Part shown: in pieces, positions 32,343-46,251 of the stretch
How positions within the stretch are numbered: position 1 is the stretch's first letter
How the letters are laid out: the number at the start of each line of letters is the position of its first letter
Translations under genes and position numbers: made by a program
Origin: Hyaloperonospora brassicae
Taxonomy: Eukaryota > Oomycota > Peronosporomycetes > Peronosporales > Peronosporaceae
Direction of reading: 5' to 3'
Length of the DNA: 64,000 bases
Assembly: GCA_947650285.1 (NCBI GenBank)
Contig: CANTFL010000167.1
Span: 124,001 to 188,000 of the forward strand
Notes under the pieces: model-generated
What the model was told of the DNA's origin: nothing
The model's database searches: none
The model's input: only the letters and a program-made list of their open reading frames with translations

Positions 32343-32940
32343 TTTGAGTCCAAGACACGCGCACACTTACGGTAAGTCCCTGTGTGGGCTAGGTTATGCC
32401 TGTCATCGAACCTCTAGAGGCATAGCTTGTATATATATCGAGTGGTAGCACCAATAATTGAGGAATGCCCGCGTTTAGCAGCACTCGCTAGTAGCTATAG
32501 AAGGAGTATCGTCGTCGACGAGCTGGTAAATCTCAGTAAAGAGACCTTTATGAGTCTTGTCAAGTGAGAAGCCGGAACTTAATAGACGGCTTTGCTCAAT
32601 GTCGTGTCGAGCGAAAAGACGGTGGGTCTCAGCCGAGGGCACCGAAAATTTTCTAGCTGGGCGTTTACTGTGCCCGGTGACCTGTAAAAGCGCGTAATGC
32701 GTAGACTTCCACCCGTTGGTGCGGATTCACAGAAAAAGTGAGGCTTAGAGGATGATGAGATCGGGCAGGCCTCTGAAGGATTTTTTGTAAGGAAATGGCT
32801 ATGCGAAAGCCACAACTGCAACCGAAGGGTCAAACCGCAAGAGGTTTCCTCCCACGTACCTGTTCGTTTAACCGACTAAGCTCTGTGATTGTTTTGTTCG
32901 TGCGTTAAGGCTGTTTTATTACATGAAATAACTATCTTTT
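32343..32940 (+). repeat. LTR-like repeat, copy 2
   Basis: Second copy, starting GAGTCCAAGACACGCGCAC, with GGGTCTCAGCCGAGGGCAC, GCCCGGTGACCTGTAAAAG and ACTTCCACCCGTTGGTG inside. It ends shortly before ATATCAGAACTGGTGCCG, which could be a primer-binding region. It lies just left of the copia inverted duplication. Confidence 0.7.
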
Positions 32941-33089
32941 ATATCAGAACTGGTGCCGCAGGCTGGAATTTAAGGGTGTGCGATTGTATAGCAGGTACCA
33001 AAAAAACATCTACGAGCGATACGGTCACCCATTTCAAACTATAAAATGGCGGTAATACAGCGACTGCTGGGAGATCAGCGCGCGATGCT

Positions 33090-34170
33090 AATGTTTAGAT
33101 GTCCTAAACGCTCGTGCCACCGCATAACCTAGCTTTCATCAACGTTGAGTTTCACCATAGATAAACCATTCACGACCAATGTCTCCGACGATTGCAGCCA
33201 GTAGTGGCCGCCGGTCTTTATGAAATCCAACCGTTTTGATCCTCGATCTGACCAGATCCTCCTCGGGATCATAGTTGGTGGACTGGATGATAGGACCCGC
33301 TTTTTCTTTTCCATCCTTCCGAGAAATATCAGATTGGTTGATCCTTGTGGAGCATATTTCACGTCATCTAACTGCACCTGCATCATGTCCTTCGTATCAG
33401 AGAGTTCATAGAGCGTACAAGTACTGATCCACTTATTGAACCGTTTGTCTTCTGGCCTGTCCACACTGTAAACTATGTCGTGGACTTCTTCAGGATCGTG
33501 AACCTGTCGCGATCTATGCACACGTGAGTGGTGCTGCCACAGTCCATCACCCATGTTGAAGAATTCCCTTGAAATGTCTTTTTCACCACCATGGCAACCA
33601 TCGAAGATGATTCTTCGTCGCTGTCACTATTGCTCGTTCTTCGGTGGAAGTTACCTCTTATCAAGTTTACCGATGCCTGTGCTGCCTCTTCCCCATTCCT
33701 TTCTTGGTGTCTATTGTCTTTCTTTCTCGTGTTGAATTTGTATCGATTGTTTTCATGAGACTTCATCTGTTATCTGTTTTTTGAAGTGTCAATAGTCCCT
33801 GCGAAAATGACCATTCTCACCACAGTGAAAGCACTTGATCTTCTTCGCTGACTTGACAACTCCTTGACTTGATCGATACCTGGACGAATTGCCGACGTTC
33901 ATGACCACAGCTCTTGTGTCACCGTCGATCGCACCAGGGGTTTGTTCCGCTATCTTGTTGCGCTCGTCGCGCGACTGTAGCGCATTCATGACCTATTATG
34001 TTTCGGTGGGCTGCCTCGACTTGTTGGCAAATCAAACTGTTCAATCAATTATCAGTGGGCTCTTGCGGTACCTGTAAGAAATAGCCATGCCATTTCATCA
34101 ACAACAATGCTGTGCTCAGTTCGCATGCTCAGCAATTGAGCAATTGCAGATCAACATAAAAGCTGTGCTC
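33090..34170 (-). pseudogene. Ty1/copia gag zinc knuckle-protease-preintegrase fragment (inverted copy)
   Basis: Minus-strand twin of the fragment at 34359-35439. It encodes a CCHC-type knuckle (CFHCGENGHFRRDY) whose last Cys is Tyr, followed at once by a stop. Then come a Ser-rich linker and a protease-like region (WVMDCGSTTHVCIDRDRF), and the gag-preintegrase part ends at HERLGH-type sequence. Nothing further downstream of the element is present on this strand. Confidence 0.85.
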
Positions 34171-34191
34171 ATTTTAGACATTGCATATCAA

Positions 34192-34248
34192 CAATTATGC
34201 TGTGCTCAGTTCCAATGCTCAGCATTGGAACTGAGCACAGCATAATTG
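34192..34248. repeat. 57-bp hairpin, copy 1
   Basis: Two 28-nt arms that are exact reverse complements around a single central C (CAATTATGCTGTGCTCAGTT...). It would fold into an almost loopless stem. Confidence 0.95.
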
Positions 34249-34299
34249 TGAGCACAGCTTTTATGTTAAGCTGTGCTCATTTTAGACATTGCAGATCAA

Positions 34300-34356
34300 C
34301 AATTATGCTGTGCTCAGTTCCAATGCTCAGCATTGGAACTGAGCACAGCATAATTG
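34300..34356. repeat. 57-bp hairpin, copy 2
   Basis: Identical to 34192-34248 and offset by 108 bp in the same (self-symmetric) orientation. Flanking copies of GAGCACAGCTTTTATGTT tie both into the arms of the larger palindrome. Confidence 0.95.
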
Positions 34357-34358
34357 TT

Positions 34359-37300
34359 GAGCACAGCTTTTATGTTGATCTGCAATTGCTCAATTGCTGA
34401 GCATGCGAACTGAGCACAGCATTGTTGTTGATGAAATGGCATGGCTATTTCTTACAGGTACCGCAAGAACCCACTGATAATTGATTGAACAGTTTGATTT
34501 GCCAACAAGTCGAGGCAGCCCACCGAAACATAATAGGTCATGAATGCGCTACAGTCGCGCGACGAGCGCAACAAGATAGCGGAACAAACCCCTGGTGCGA
34601 TCGACGGTGACACAAGAGCTGTGGTCATGAACGTCGGCAATTCGTCCAGGTATCGATCAAGTCAAGGAGTTGTCAAGTCAGCGAAGAAGATCAAGTGCTT
34701 TCACTGTGGTGAGAATGGTCATTTTCGCAGGGACTATTGACACTTCAAAAAACAGATAACAGATAAAGTCTCATGAAAACAATCGATACAAATTCAACAC
34801 GAGAAAGAAAGACAATAGACACCAAGAAAGGAATGGGGAAGAGGCAGCACAGGCATCGGTAAACTTGATAAGAGGTAACTTCCACCGAAGAACGAGCAAT
34901 AGTGACAGCGACGAAGAATCATCTTCGATGGTTGCCATGGTGATGAAAAAGACATTTCAAGGGAATTCTTCAACATGGGTGATGGACTGTGGCAGCACCA
35001 CTCACGTGTGCATAGATCGCGACAGGTTCACGATCCTGAAGAAGTCCACGACATAGTTTACAGTGTGGACAGGCCAGAAGACAAACGGTTCAATAAGTGG
35101 ATCAGTACTTGTACGCTCTATGAACTCTCTGATACGAAGGACATGATGCAGGTGCAGTTAGCTGACGTGAAATATGCTCCACAAGGATCAACCAATCTGA
35201 TATTTCTCGGAAGGATGGAAAAGAAAAAGCGGGTCCTATCATCCAGTCCACCAACTATGATCCCGAGGAGGATCTGGTCAGATCGAGGATCAAAACGGTT
35301 GGATTTCATAAAGACCGGCGGCCACTACTGGCTGCAATCGTCGGAGACATTGGTCGTGAATGGTTTATCTATGGTGAAACTCAACGTTGATGAAAGCTAG
35401 GTTATGCGGTGGCACGAGCGTTTAGGACATCTAAACATTTTAACCACCAAGTAAATGGATGATAATAACGTTGTAAGCGGTATGTAAATACCAACAGAGC
35501 CCTTTAAACAGTGGTTCACCTGCTTAAGTTGTATATCAGCAAAGCATAAACGTATGTCGTACAAGGCAAACGCAGCGGAAAAGCGTACAAAAGTGAACTA
35601 CAAAAGAATCGCTTCCGATGTCTGTGACATGGATAAGCACTTACACGGCGTATAAAATTATCGATAATTTCAGCTGATTCACGATGAAGGTTCACGATTT
35701 AAGTGCCGTTATCCGCTAACGCTGAAAACCGAATCCAACGTTGACATTATTCGTCTGGTAACTGAGATGCTGGCACCAGGAAATTATGCTCAGAAATTCG
35801 CAAGCGATGGTGGTGGTGAGCTCGTCTATGACGAACTCAAAGCGTTTATTGCGGCAAAAGGCGTCCGATTTGTACCCACGCATCCATAGACGCCAAAAGA
35901 GAATGTGCTAGTAGAAAAACTCAACGGTGTATTGGTGAAAAAGATGCGCGCGGCGATTCTTGCTGCGGATCTCCCAACACGTATGTGGACGGAAGTACTT
36001 CCGTACATTGTGGACATTGACAACATGAATGCAACGAGAACCTTAACGGGGAAAAATCCGTTCAAAAAAATGATTTGCCGAAAACCTGATGTGGGCAAGA
36101 TCAAGGTATGCGGATCAGTGGGATTTATTCATGTGCCAAGTGAGAGAAGAAAAATGAAGCTTAATGTGAAGGCCGATCCAGCATTGCTGTTTGAGTTTTC
36201 TCAAGTGTCAACAGGCTATCGGTTACTCTATCTAAGGACTGGCGGAACAGTAGAAGATCTAGAAGTTCACTATCGATAGGACATGACAGTACGCAAGAAA
36301 CATTTGAAGGCACTGATCAAAGGTCAATACGTAATGTTTGAGAAATTCCGTTTGTACCTCTACCAGTCGAATACGTGGCGAAAGAAGAAATGTAAAGTGA
36401 TGCTACGCGTTCAGTGGAAGTTAGGTTACAAGTTTATTACTGCAAATAACAAGGAAAAAGAGGTCAACAATGGTGCGCATGGATTACGGGGCGCAACATC
36501 ACCGAGTAGTAATGAGTCGAAAGTGGATGAAGAAGACGTTTCATTGCACAGCTCGCGGGCGGCGATACAAGGAGATCTGTAACTGGACCATCCTGTTCAG
36601 AATCGAAATTTGTCAATGCACCAGCTCGAGGCCAAGAACGCACAAGAACAGCGTCTTCCAAACGACAGCTGTCATCAATTACAACTTTACAATCGCCTAC
36701 AAGGCGTTCAACGCGTAAAACACGGTTGAATGTCAGGCTGAGTGATCATCAGCTGATGGTGAAGGATGTAATGGGTGAAGAGGCAACCACAGTGGAAGGG
36801 ACCTTGATATCTCCTCAGAGGCAGGAGTGAAAGACGGCCATGCAAGCAAAAATTATTTCTCTATTGCGGAATGGAATATGGATCCTTGTGGATCGCCCGA
36901 AAAACAACCTGGGAACACCAGCTAAAACGATCACTTCCCGATGGGTGCTATAAATTAAACGGGACGAATACGGCAAGGTCATGCGCTACAAAGCAAGACT
37001 TGTAATTCATGGTTCGAAACAGCGTGCTGGGTTGGAATACAACAGGACTTATGCGCCCATTGTGCGTATACCAACTATAATCTTGGTGCTACTGATCGCT
37101 ATGTTTTCAGCACTTGAGGGAAGGAACGTTGATCTTGGAACAGCATTTATCAATCGTTGGCTGATCGGGGTGACGATATATATGGCACAGCCGATGTACT
37201 TCGATGACGGTACTGGACGTGTACATCTATTGAAGAAAGGCCTCTATGGTCTTAATCAGGCGGCAAGGCTGTCATATCAGACTTTGCACGCTCGCTTGAT

Positions 37301-37760
37301 GCGCTTATGATGTGGGATTGTATTATCGATATGTCGATGAGTGGATTATTCTTTTCACTGTGTATGTTGATGACATGCTGATTGTAAAAACTCCGAGCGA
37401 CATTGATAAAACAACCACACGCTTGCGTGAACGATCTGTATTAAATGATCTGGGGCGCGTATCATACCTTCTTGGCTTGACGGTGCACCGAGCTGTATTA
37501 AGCATAGTACGATGTATACGATTGGCTTTCCTGATTCCAGCCTGACTATTTGCCTCGTTATTCCCTCGAGTCACCCGGGTGGTTTGAAAAAATTAGTCCA
37601 CATTACGATGCATCATGTCTGTACGAATAGCACGCACTCTGCAGTGGAGACACTTCTCAACCCACACCAAAAGCGTTTAAACACATTTGCGGCTTTATTT
37701 TAGTCGAAGCCAGAAAAACTCGACAATCATTGGACTTGTGACCGATAACGTTGATCATGT
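34359..37760 (+). pseudogene. Ty1/copia polyprotein remnant (gag-PR-INT-RT)
   Basis: Plus-strand copia pol in conserved order. Knuckle with C-to-Y change (~34,700), protease-like WVMDCGSTTHVC (~34,980), preintegrase ending HERLGH (~35,410) and an integrase zinc piece CLSCISAKHKRMSY (~35,520). Integrase core: SDVCDMD (~35,620) and FASDGGGELVYDEL (~35,800), then ENVLVEKLNGV (~35,905) with the Glu. RT: KARLVIHGSKQRAGLEYNRT (~36,985), VDLGTAFINR, KKGLYGLNQAARLSY (~37,235) and YVDDMLIV (~37,365). Many stops and frameshifts lie between these pieces. The RNase H end is barely detectable. No LTR was found on its right. The 5' third is shared with the inverted copy. Confidence 0.9.
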
Positions 37761-38249
37761 ACATGTCGCTATTCCGATCGCGTGGTGAGATGCGCCTCTA
37801 ATGTCGCTGCAAATAGAAGCTCCGATTTGGTTGGCCGGCGCGCTATCACCGGTATCTGTCTCTGGTTGATTGGCACGGGTCTGCTTATCCTCGACGCTAG
37901 TTTGGTACAGTTCCATAGGATGGCTCGTAACAATAATAATAAGTGAGCGCTCTTTAGCCATGTCCAATCGTCTTATAAGTTAGGTGACCGAAACGATGAT
38001 GATCTTCAAGAGGTTCCATCTCTGCCTTGAGCGCGGGTCGATTGCTCCAGCATTGGGCACAACAACGTCGTCTTCAGCAACACGTGTCTCCCATCTACTT
38101 TGCTAATGATACACCAGAATCGTGCTAAGTGGCCATACGAAAGAGTAAAGGGTATTCCGCCTTAGTCGTGGAGCTAGTCAGACGTTTGTCTACGTAATTT
38201 TAGTGATGCTCCCACTCGCACCCGTGAATCTACTTTTCGGTATATGTAA

Positions 38250-39100
38250 CTATGGGGGTGCCGTCGGCTTGTTCATAATAACTACCTGATTGGCGCAATG
38301 GTTAGGGTCACATAGAAACCTCTTATAAGCAATCAAATGGCGACTGGCCTCGGTGTCCAAGATCTTTAAATTTGTTGTTTTTTCGGTAAAGGTTGCCGGA
38401 ACAAAGTGCACTTCCTTGTCTCTTGGCACGTCTGTCTTACTTTTCGACACGAAAGCGCGGTATGACATATCTTGCCACAAAGCCTAAACGCCCGGGAGTC
38501 TTCTTCGCTTACCGCATTCACTGACTGTACCATACTGCGTAGACATTGCGCTGAGTGATCCACTTCCTGCGCCCGATGAGGGAGCTCACACGCTTGGGCA
38601 CAGTAATCTCCTCGTTTCCTTTCCCACTTTGCAAGTGATGTATTTCTCATATCCTGCGACGCGCACGTGACGATATTCTCAGAAGTGGGTACGATGGTGC
38701 ACTCGTTGCGTTCCGTACTGGTTCCACTTGGTCGCTCCAAGGGGAACCAGGAGACGCTTTGCCTTGAAAAGGATCATAGTCTGCATCGTGTTAATACAGA
38801 TCGTAAATGCTGGTTCCAGTTGCTCCATAGCGTAACCCAAAGTGAGGGTGGTTGCGTGCCGTTCCCCTTTTCGGCTATTAAAGTGTTTTGCCGCTCTAAA
38901 TCGTAGGTGTTGACTTGACTTGGACACTTCATAGCTATGTCCATCGATACTCGCAACCAAATTCACAAACAACAAGTTCCTCTCTAAATAATTGCGCCTT
39001 TTTCCTGTAAGAACCACCAAGTCCTTTGTAAGTCTTTATCATCAAAGTTACGGATGCTCAGCTTCGAATCCGTGTGGTGGGGAGGGCAATCGAGGGCAAT
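38250..39100 (-). pseudogene. Second copia fragment (gag-knuckle-protease)
   Basis: Minus-strand remnant with a gag part (~39,020-38,680), a knuckle-like CGKICHTALSC (~38,480) and a protease-like stretch LKILDTEASRHLIAYKRFL (~38,330), where the catalytic DSG is DTE. It is not the same sequence as the palindromic copia, so it is another family or a much older copy. The 500 bp before it (37,760-38,249) hold nothing recognisable. Confidence 0.65.
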
Positions 39101-39359
39101 TTGTTAACACTTTAGGTAGATCGCGCTTGCCAAGTCGGTGTCAAAATGCCCCAGCGACTGCAATGAGACTGCTATGTCGATTGAACCTGCACGTCGCGCC
39201 ACCAGAGCTGATTAGCGTCCTTCGCTTCAGCATTCACTATTTCTTCTACCTGCTCCGAGGTAAAAACGCTACCACGATGCATCTTATCTTTTTGTCGGCG
39301 CTGGAAACTCATATTTTCTTTCTTCACCCGAAGCAGAGAATTTCAGCCAGCTGGTGTTA

Positions 39360-40240
39360 AGTAAGCTCTTTAGCTGTTTTCGTTTGACTTTGAGACGCTG
39401 ATCAAAGTCTTGTAGCATACTTTGTCGCTCTGCCAGCTAACCCTCGGTGTTAATTTGCTGCGGTTCTTGTGAGTTCGCATGCGCTTGAATGCCTCGCTGG
39501 GCTTGCGTAAGCCCAGCAACTTGCTGAGCTTGTCGTAGCGCTTCTCCTTTCAGCTCTTGCTTCGCATGTTCTTGCACGCGAGCTATCCGAGCGACGTGGT
39601 GTGCACGGCGAATCGCTTCTTTATCCAGCCTGGCCCGATCCTCAATCTGAGCTTACTGAGTCTCCATACGCTCTACTTCGAGGCGCTTCGCCTCGTGCAT
39701 AAGCCTCTGCTCTGCTTCGTTGTAAGCATTGAAGTGCTGTTTCTGCTCATCATCAATGCGTCTCCTCTGGCTGGTCAATCTAATCGTCGCAACCGCGACT
39801 CCAGGCCGAAAGCGTCGAAAATCTCATCTACGTGCATGGGCTCTGCCATCGTCACGTCTTAATTTCCACTTGCGCTCGTCAATATAAAGATATCTGTCGG
39901 TGCTGGCAAGACAGCTTGTGTGGGTGTTGCCACAGCGAGTGGTCGTGGAGGTTGCGCCAGGTCTGTGGACACAATTTGCCAGCCCTGGGCTTGCAGCAGA
40001 TTAGTTATCTGCTGCGGTTGATGTTATACGATACCATACTCCGGCGTCGGGCTGTTGGTTAAGATGCTGCTCCATGGCGCCGGCGCCAGAGGATAACTAC
40101 TCAGTGTCTCGACCACTGGGCTGGGGTTGCGCTGCACTGCTCGTCTCCTTTCGGAGGCAGCCAGCGCGCCTTGTACGTAGCGCTGAACCAGTATATCCTT
40201 ATCGCCCATTGGACTCGTATCCAACACCCCATGCAAACAC
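39360..40240 (-). pseudogene. Coiled-coil, Pro/Gln-rich protein remnant (gag-like)
   Basis: Minus-strand coding debris. The N-terminal part (~40,240-39,850) is Pro/Gln/Thr-rich with stops. Then come MAEPMHVDEIFDAFGLESRL (~39,845) and, after a frameshift, a long charged helix (RRIDDEQKQHFNAYNEAEQR, HEAKRLEVERMETQ, AIRRAHHVARIARVQEHAKQ). It probably represents the gag of an LTR element, perhaps the one left at 38.25-39.1 kb. Host gene origin is not excluded. Confidence 0.45.
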
Positions 40241-40557
40241 CGGGCTCACATGAGACGCCGACGTTGCCGATTAGCTCATGATGAATCGAACATCCTGCAA
40301 TTGTTGAACGACAAGCCGATACGTTTGTCTTTACCCGTTTTACGTATTCGAAAGATTGACAGAAGCGTTTTCCCTTTTTCGTGCACATCGAAAATGGCGT
40401 ATCAAGTCTAGTTTCTGTGGGCACCACATAACTGACGGTAAGAGGTGTCGAAAATAGAGTGTCTGTACGCCAAAACACCACGTCGCAGTAACCAGGTTAC
40501 TTCCAATCGTAACCACCCGTTCTCGCAAGTCTATATATTTGTCAGGACGCGTCGCGG

Positions 40558-42082
<1,525 letters not shown>

Positions 42083-44493
42083 GTATGACTCGTAGCAGCG
42101 CGAGGAGGCTAGATACGAAGGTGACATTGCTGACGCCATATGGTAACCTGCCTTTTTGGTGGTGCTTGACGCACTCAGCATGATCAAAAGTGCACTTGGA
42201 TCCTCTACGTCGTAATTGAAGTCCTGCTGCGATCTCGTCAGTAAGCTTTGTAAGTCCGTCTGAGCGATGGCCCTCTTGCCTTTTCGATCGGTTGTGGCGT
42301 TTACGCATGTTTTGGGTACCTTCCACATGAACGTTGCGTTCGGACCACAGCTGCAGCCCCAGTACTTGATGCCGTACTTACCAGCTTAACATCCATCCGT
42401 TTTTATGCCGGTGCATCGTTCTTTTGTGATACGCTGTGTCAAAAGGCAAGAAAAGCTTTTACAAAGCTCGAGAGATGGTCCTTCTTCACCTCGCTGCATT
42501 CGCGCTGGAGCTCTGTAGTTACCAGTCTCAAATGTCACATCTCCATGTCCAAGTCCAACTTCTCGAAGATGCTTATACCTGTTCATCAGCTGAAGGAACG
42601 ACATACTTGGCATGACGCTTGTGAGAAGAAAATACACCAACAGATTACCTGGCGGGATGCAGACACCGGCATTCCGACTGCCGTTGCTGCTACACCGATT
42701 GTGATTTTGGACACAGGAGGTAGACAGACGGACCCGACATGTGACCGACTGTATGTTACTGTCAGTGAATGACCAAAACCGAAAACTGCGGCGCGTTGAG
42801 TCGCTTCGCCTTCACCTGCAACTACAAATGGGACCAAACTAAAAGGTTTCAGCAGTCAAGACGCGAGCAGCAACAATAAATCAGCGTACAGTATCGAAAC
42901 ACAATGTGCCAAAGATCTAACGACGTGTTGTTGCGCTACTTCGATGGATCTCGTGATGTTGTGGCTGGCATCACCTTTGCAGTGTATCAACTGCGAAAAA
43001 AACCAGGGTCGACTAAACTGTACAGTCAATATACACGATCCGCCAGTATATATTATCGTTGCATTCAGCATCATTATCATGCGATGCTTATCAGTAAGCT
43101 CACAAGTCACACCTTTCTCTGTGCTATTCGTTTCCACGTTAGATTAAAGGGCGTTCACGGCTTACCAAAGCTGGCGACACGCCTGTGAGTCCTCTACGAG
43201 TTCACCATCAAATTCTGTAAGCCTTGGTAGAGATTGTCGCAGCCTTCACACTAAACCACTTCTAGCCGCATACACCAGCGTTTACGTCTTCCTCTCAAGT
43301 CGACACCAATGCTTTGTTGGACGCTGTTGAGTTTGGCGATCGATGTCATTGTACGTGACACCTTCAGATTCTACTCACGAGCACCAAGCGCAGTGACTGG
43401 TATCGCAGACTTCCAACAATCGTGCCTGGCCCCATCTCCTCGACCTTTTAGTGTCATGTACCGCCAATTCGGGTCATGCGGCTTATGCGACCAGATCGAC
43501 GGTTCTTTGAGCAGTCCATCACGGTTTCTGAGCGCGTGGCGCATATTTTCTGATTGAACTTTGTCAGCAACATAGGAGGAGGGTGTTCTTGGGATTTGTA
43601 CTCGTCGTAAAACAACCAGCTTGTAGTCGTGTGAGCGTGAGTGCTACCTTTGTGACAAGAAGGATCAGACTTTCGACAAACCAAAAAGGTACATATCGCG
43701 GCGTACGCATCGTGTGTACCAAGCGCAAGCGGCCGTAGAGACCACGTGGACAAGGGGGCCACATTCCAGCTCCTTCGTTTGATGAAACGGTTGTGACGAC
43801 AAACTGTGTGGGATGCACACGGGCCTGACATTGTCATATGTACGCCTGGTCAAAGCTACTTACTACGTTTCCAAACGCACTGCCAAGTAGTAGACGTTGA
43901 GCACGTACATGCTGTCTCCTCCTACAGTCTTGTTGCTTTCCTGTGTATTTGCCAGTAAACGAATGAACCCCAGTGGTCAACTCTAGGAGCGAAGAGGTAT
44001 ATGCTTATCAAACAAAGTACGAATCATGACGTTAGGCAAATGTATCATCGATGTTGTAGACCGAATGTGATTTATCTCTAGGTCAAGAAAAGTGTCGTCG
44101 CTCTTTCTGCGTTGACGCCCGAGAACAGAGAAGAGCATCGATCACATGCCAATCTGACGAGCAATATCATGCGATCGAAGTGTTGTTAGAGAGAGAGAGT
44201 AACGGTCTGTCTTTATACCTTTACGGTTTACAAGATAGCTTAAAAGTCTCTAGCCGCTCGAGCACCCCTACCGGTGATGTGAGCTGCCTTCCCGGTTCAT
44301 ATCGAGTAACCGGCCGCTGAGTGGCCGGAGCTCGAAACAGTTCCGTCGCTAGCCGAAAAATATGCAGTCGTCTCCGTCCCGTATAAATCGGTTTTCCCTG
44401 ACCGCTACAGCTTGAAGCTGTCGAAGCAGTGTGTGACGTAGTTCCGATTCGGCTTGGTCGACGGTTGTTTCCTCGTGCTTGTGCACCTACCGG
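42083..44493. other. Long gap without recognisable genes
   Basis: 2.4 kb after METAP2. Several short open frames on both strands lack family motifs. A GA-run (~44,190) and a TATAAAT box-like string (~44,380) are present but not attached to any gene I can see. Confidence 0.5.
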
Positions 44494-44870
44494 TTACTCT
44501 GCACCCATAGGGTGGCGAAGCAGATCGAGCACGCTATCCACCAGATGCGTACCCAAGCCCGAGTAAATCTTAAAAACAGTACCACAAAGGCACAAAAGTC
44601 CCAAAACCAGTACGATACTCAACTCAAGTATAAAAAACATGCTGAATAGTGTCAACCACATTATACTTAACTGCAACATGGGACAAGAAACTGCTTGATT
44701 GCTTAAGAGAGCGAGAGGATAGTAAGTGAAACAGGCAATGACAGCAAGCGCGGCAGCAAGTAAGTTGAACTACATATAATTGGCCCTTTCGTGCCCAATG
44801 CTAACAATTCATAGAGCTACCGGCTCGTACCGTGCCTCTTTTGAGTCGTCATGTACGCAGCTGTAGAAGC
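44494..44870 (-). repeat. Unclassified repeat, copy 1
   Basis: Reverse complement of the right part of 45245-46140 and partly direct to 47640-47850. Shared blocks include ATGTTGCAGTTAAGTATAAT, TATACTTGA.TTGAGTATCGT and CTGGTTTTGGG on the repeat's forward strand. Confidence 0.75.
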
Positions 44871-45244
44871 CTTAAATTCCGTGTCCGACCAAGCTTCCCC
44901 TTGTGGACCAGCAAGGATCGTTCGGGGGGGTCAATGATTAGGGTAACATCGGTGGGTCAGGGCGGCACGCCTAGGCTCGGCGGTTCTACTGGCCCAGACC
45001 CTATTACGAGCTTCGATGCTGGAAAGCGCGGGGTTGTTAAGAACGTGTGGGGCCCTATGGGAATACCCACACCCGACAACCTCGCACCTGGTCCAACTGG
45101 AGCTTACATACCTGTGGGCACTGGCCTGCCCAATCCGTATAACCAAGGTGATTAGGGCATCTACGGGTACAAGGTGGCTACGGTACGCATCCACCTTGTG
45201 CCGCTATAGGCGGCCAGGGACCGTACCCTCCTCAGTCTTTTCAA

Positions 45245-46140
45245 CATCATGCCGCAGCAAGTGTTCGCTAGCCCGAGCAACTATGAGAATGACGGGCCCT
45301 CGAGTGATGACGAAGCGAATGGCACCGTCGACGAGCGGCAGATGTTAGATTCGGCTACCTTTGGTGGCATTCCCGGTGCACCGGTCCCAGCTCGACGCGT
45401 CGAGCCGAACGCACGCTCCACGACTACTGCTACCTGTCAAACAAGTCGTACCTCCACGCTTCGTGCATCGAGCCACCAAACAACAGCAGCAGCAGACTCC
45501 TTTAGCCCAAGCCTCGATGTATCAAGCACCGCATCCGCAACAACATCGCGTGAAGGTCAAATTGGATCTGCTCAGTGTCTCATTTCGCGCGCCCGCAGGT
45601 CCACAAGGCCCCTTTGCGTTCCAGTAGCCACTGCCGCCACTAGAGCACCACCAGCCGCAGCCAATGACACCGCTACAGCCGCAACAGTAGCAAAAACCGA
45701 TGATGAACGCAGAACCCTTTGGAATGGGCCCACCGCTTCAACCCGCGCGTATTCCCGAAGGCATCCCGCCAGCTGCTTCTATCGATCCTTCAACAGTATT
45801 ATGCCAACCTTAATCAAGGCTGCAAAACAAGACGATTCATCAGAGGCACGATGGGAGCTGGTAGCTATTTCGTAAGTAAACATTATGCAAAAAGGGCCAA
45901 AAATGTATATTTAAACTCACTTGTTTCCTCACTTGCTGCCTCACTTGCTGCCGTTGTCTATTTTATTTGCTGCCGCCTCGCCTCTCCCTATTAATCATGC
46001 AGTTTCTTATTCCATGTTGCAGTTAAGTATAATCTGGTTAGCCTTAGAGTGTCTTTTTATACTTGAATTGAGTATCGTACTGGTTTTGGGGCTTTTGTAC
46101 ATTTGTGGTAGTGGTTTTGAGATTTACTCTTGTCGGAGTC
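45245..46140 (+). repeat. Unclassified repeat, copy 2, with Pro/Gln-rich coding debris
   Basis: Longest copy. The left part reads as broken Pro/Gln/Gly-rich protein (MPQQVFASPSNYENDGPSSD; later MTPLQPQQ and MNAEPFGMGPPLQPARIPEG), with more Gly/Pro-rich debris from about 44,930. The right part holds the sequence shared with the other two copies. A gtaagt-like site follows MGAGSYF at ~45,870. It ends about 110 bp before the effector start codon. Confidence 0.6.
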
Positions 46141-46251
46141 TCCTCCAAAAAATTCTGTGTCCCTCTTCCCAGTCGGCCCCTTCTTCGAGTAATAGTTGTC
46201 CATTTGTTTTTGACGCACGCGTTTGCCAGTACGTCACCGTCGACCCAAATC

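Larger units (their letters stand above)
33090..35439. repeat. 2.35-kb head-to-head inverted duplication
   Basis: Positions 33090-34170 and 34359-35439 are reverse complements, 1,081 bp each, in constant register (paired coordinates sum to 68,529). They differ by only a few substitutions, for example Asp/Ala, Val/Met and Leu/Phe changes in the encoded proteins. Outside both ends the match stops abruptly. The ~190-bp core between the arms holds two copies of a hairpin sequence. Confidence 0.95.

Noticed and set aside
44355..44400. TATAAAT box-like string as promoter of a gene at 44.5 kb
   Set aside because: No coding region follows on either strand; the next sequence is repeat copy 1.
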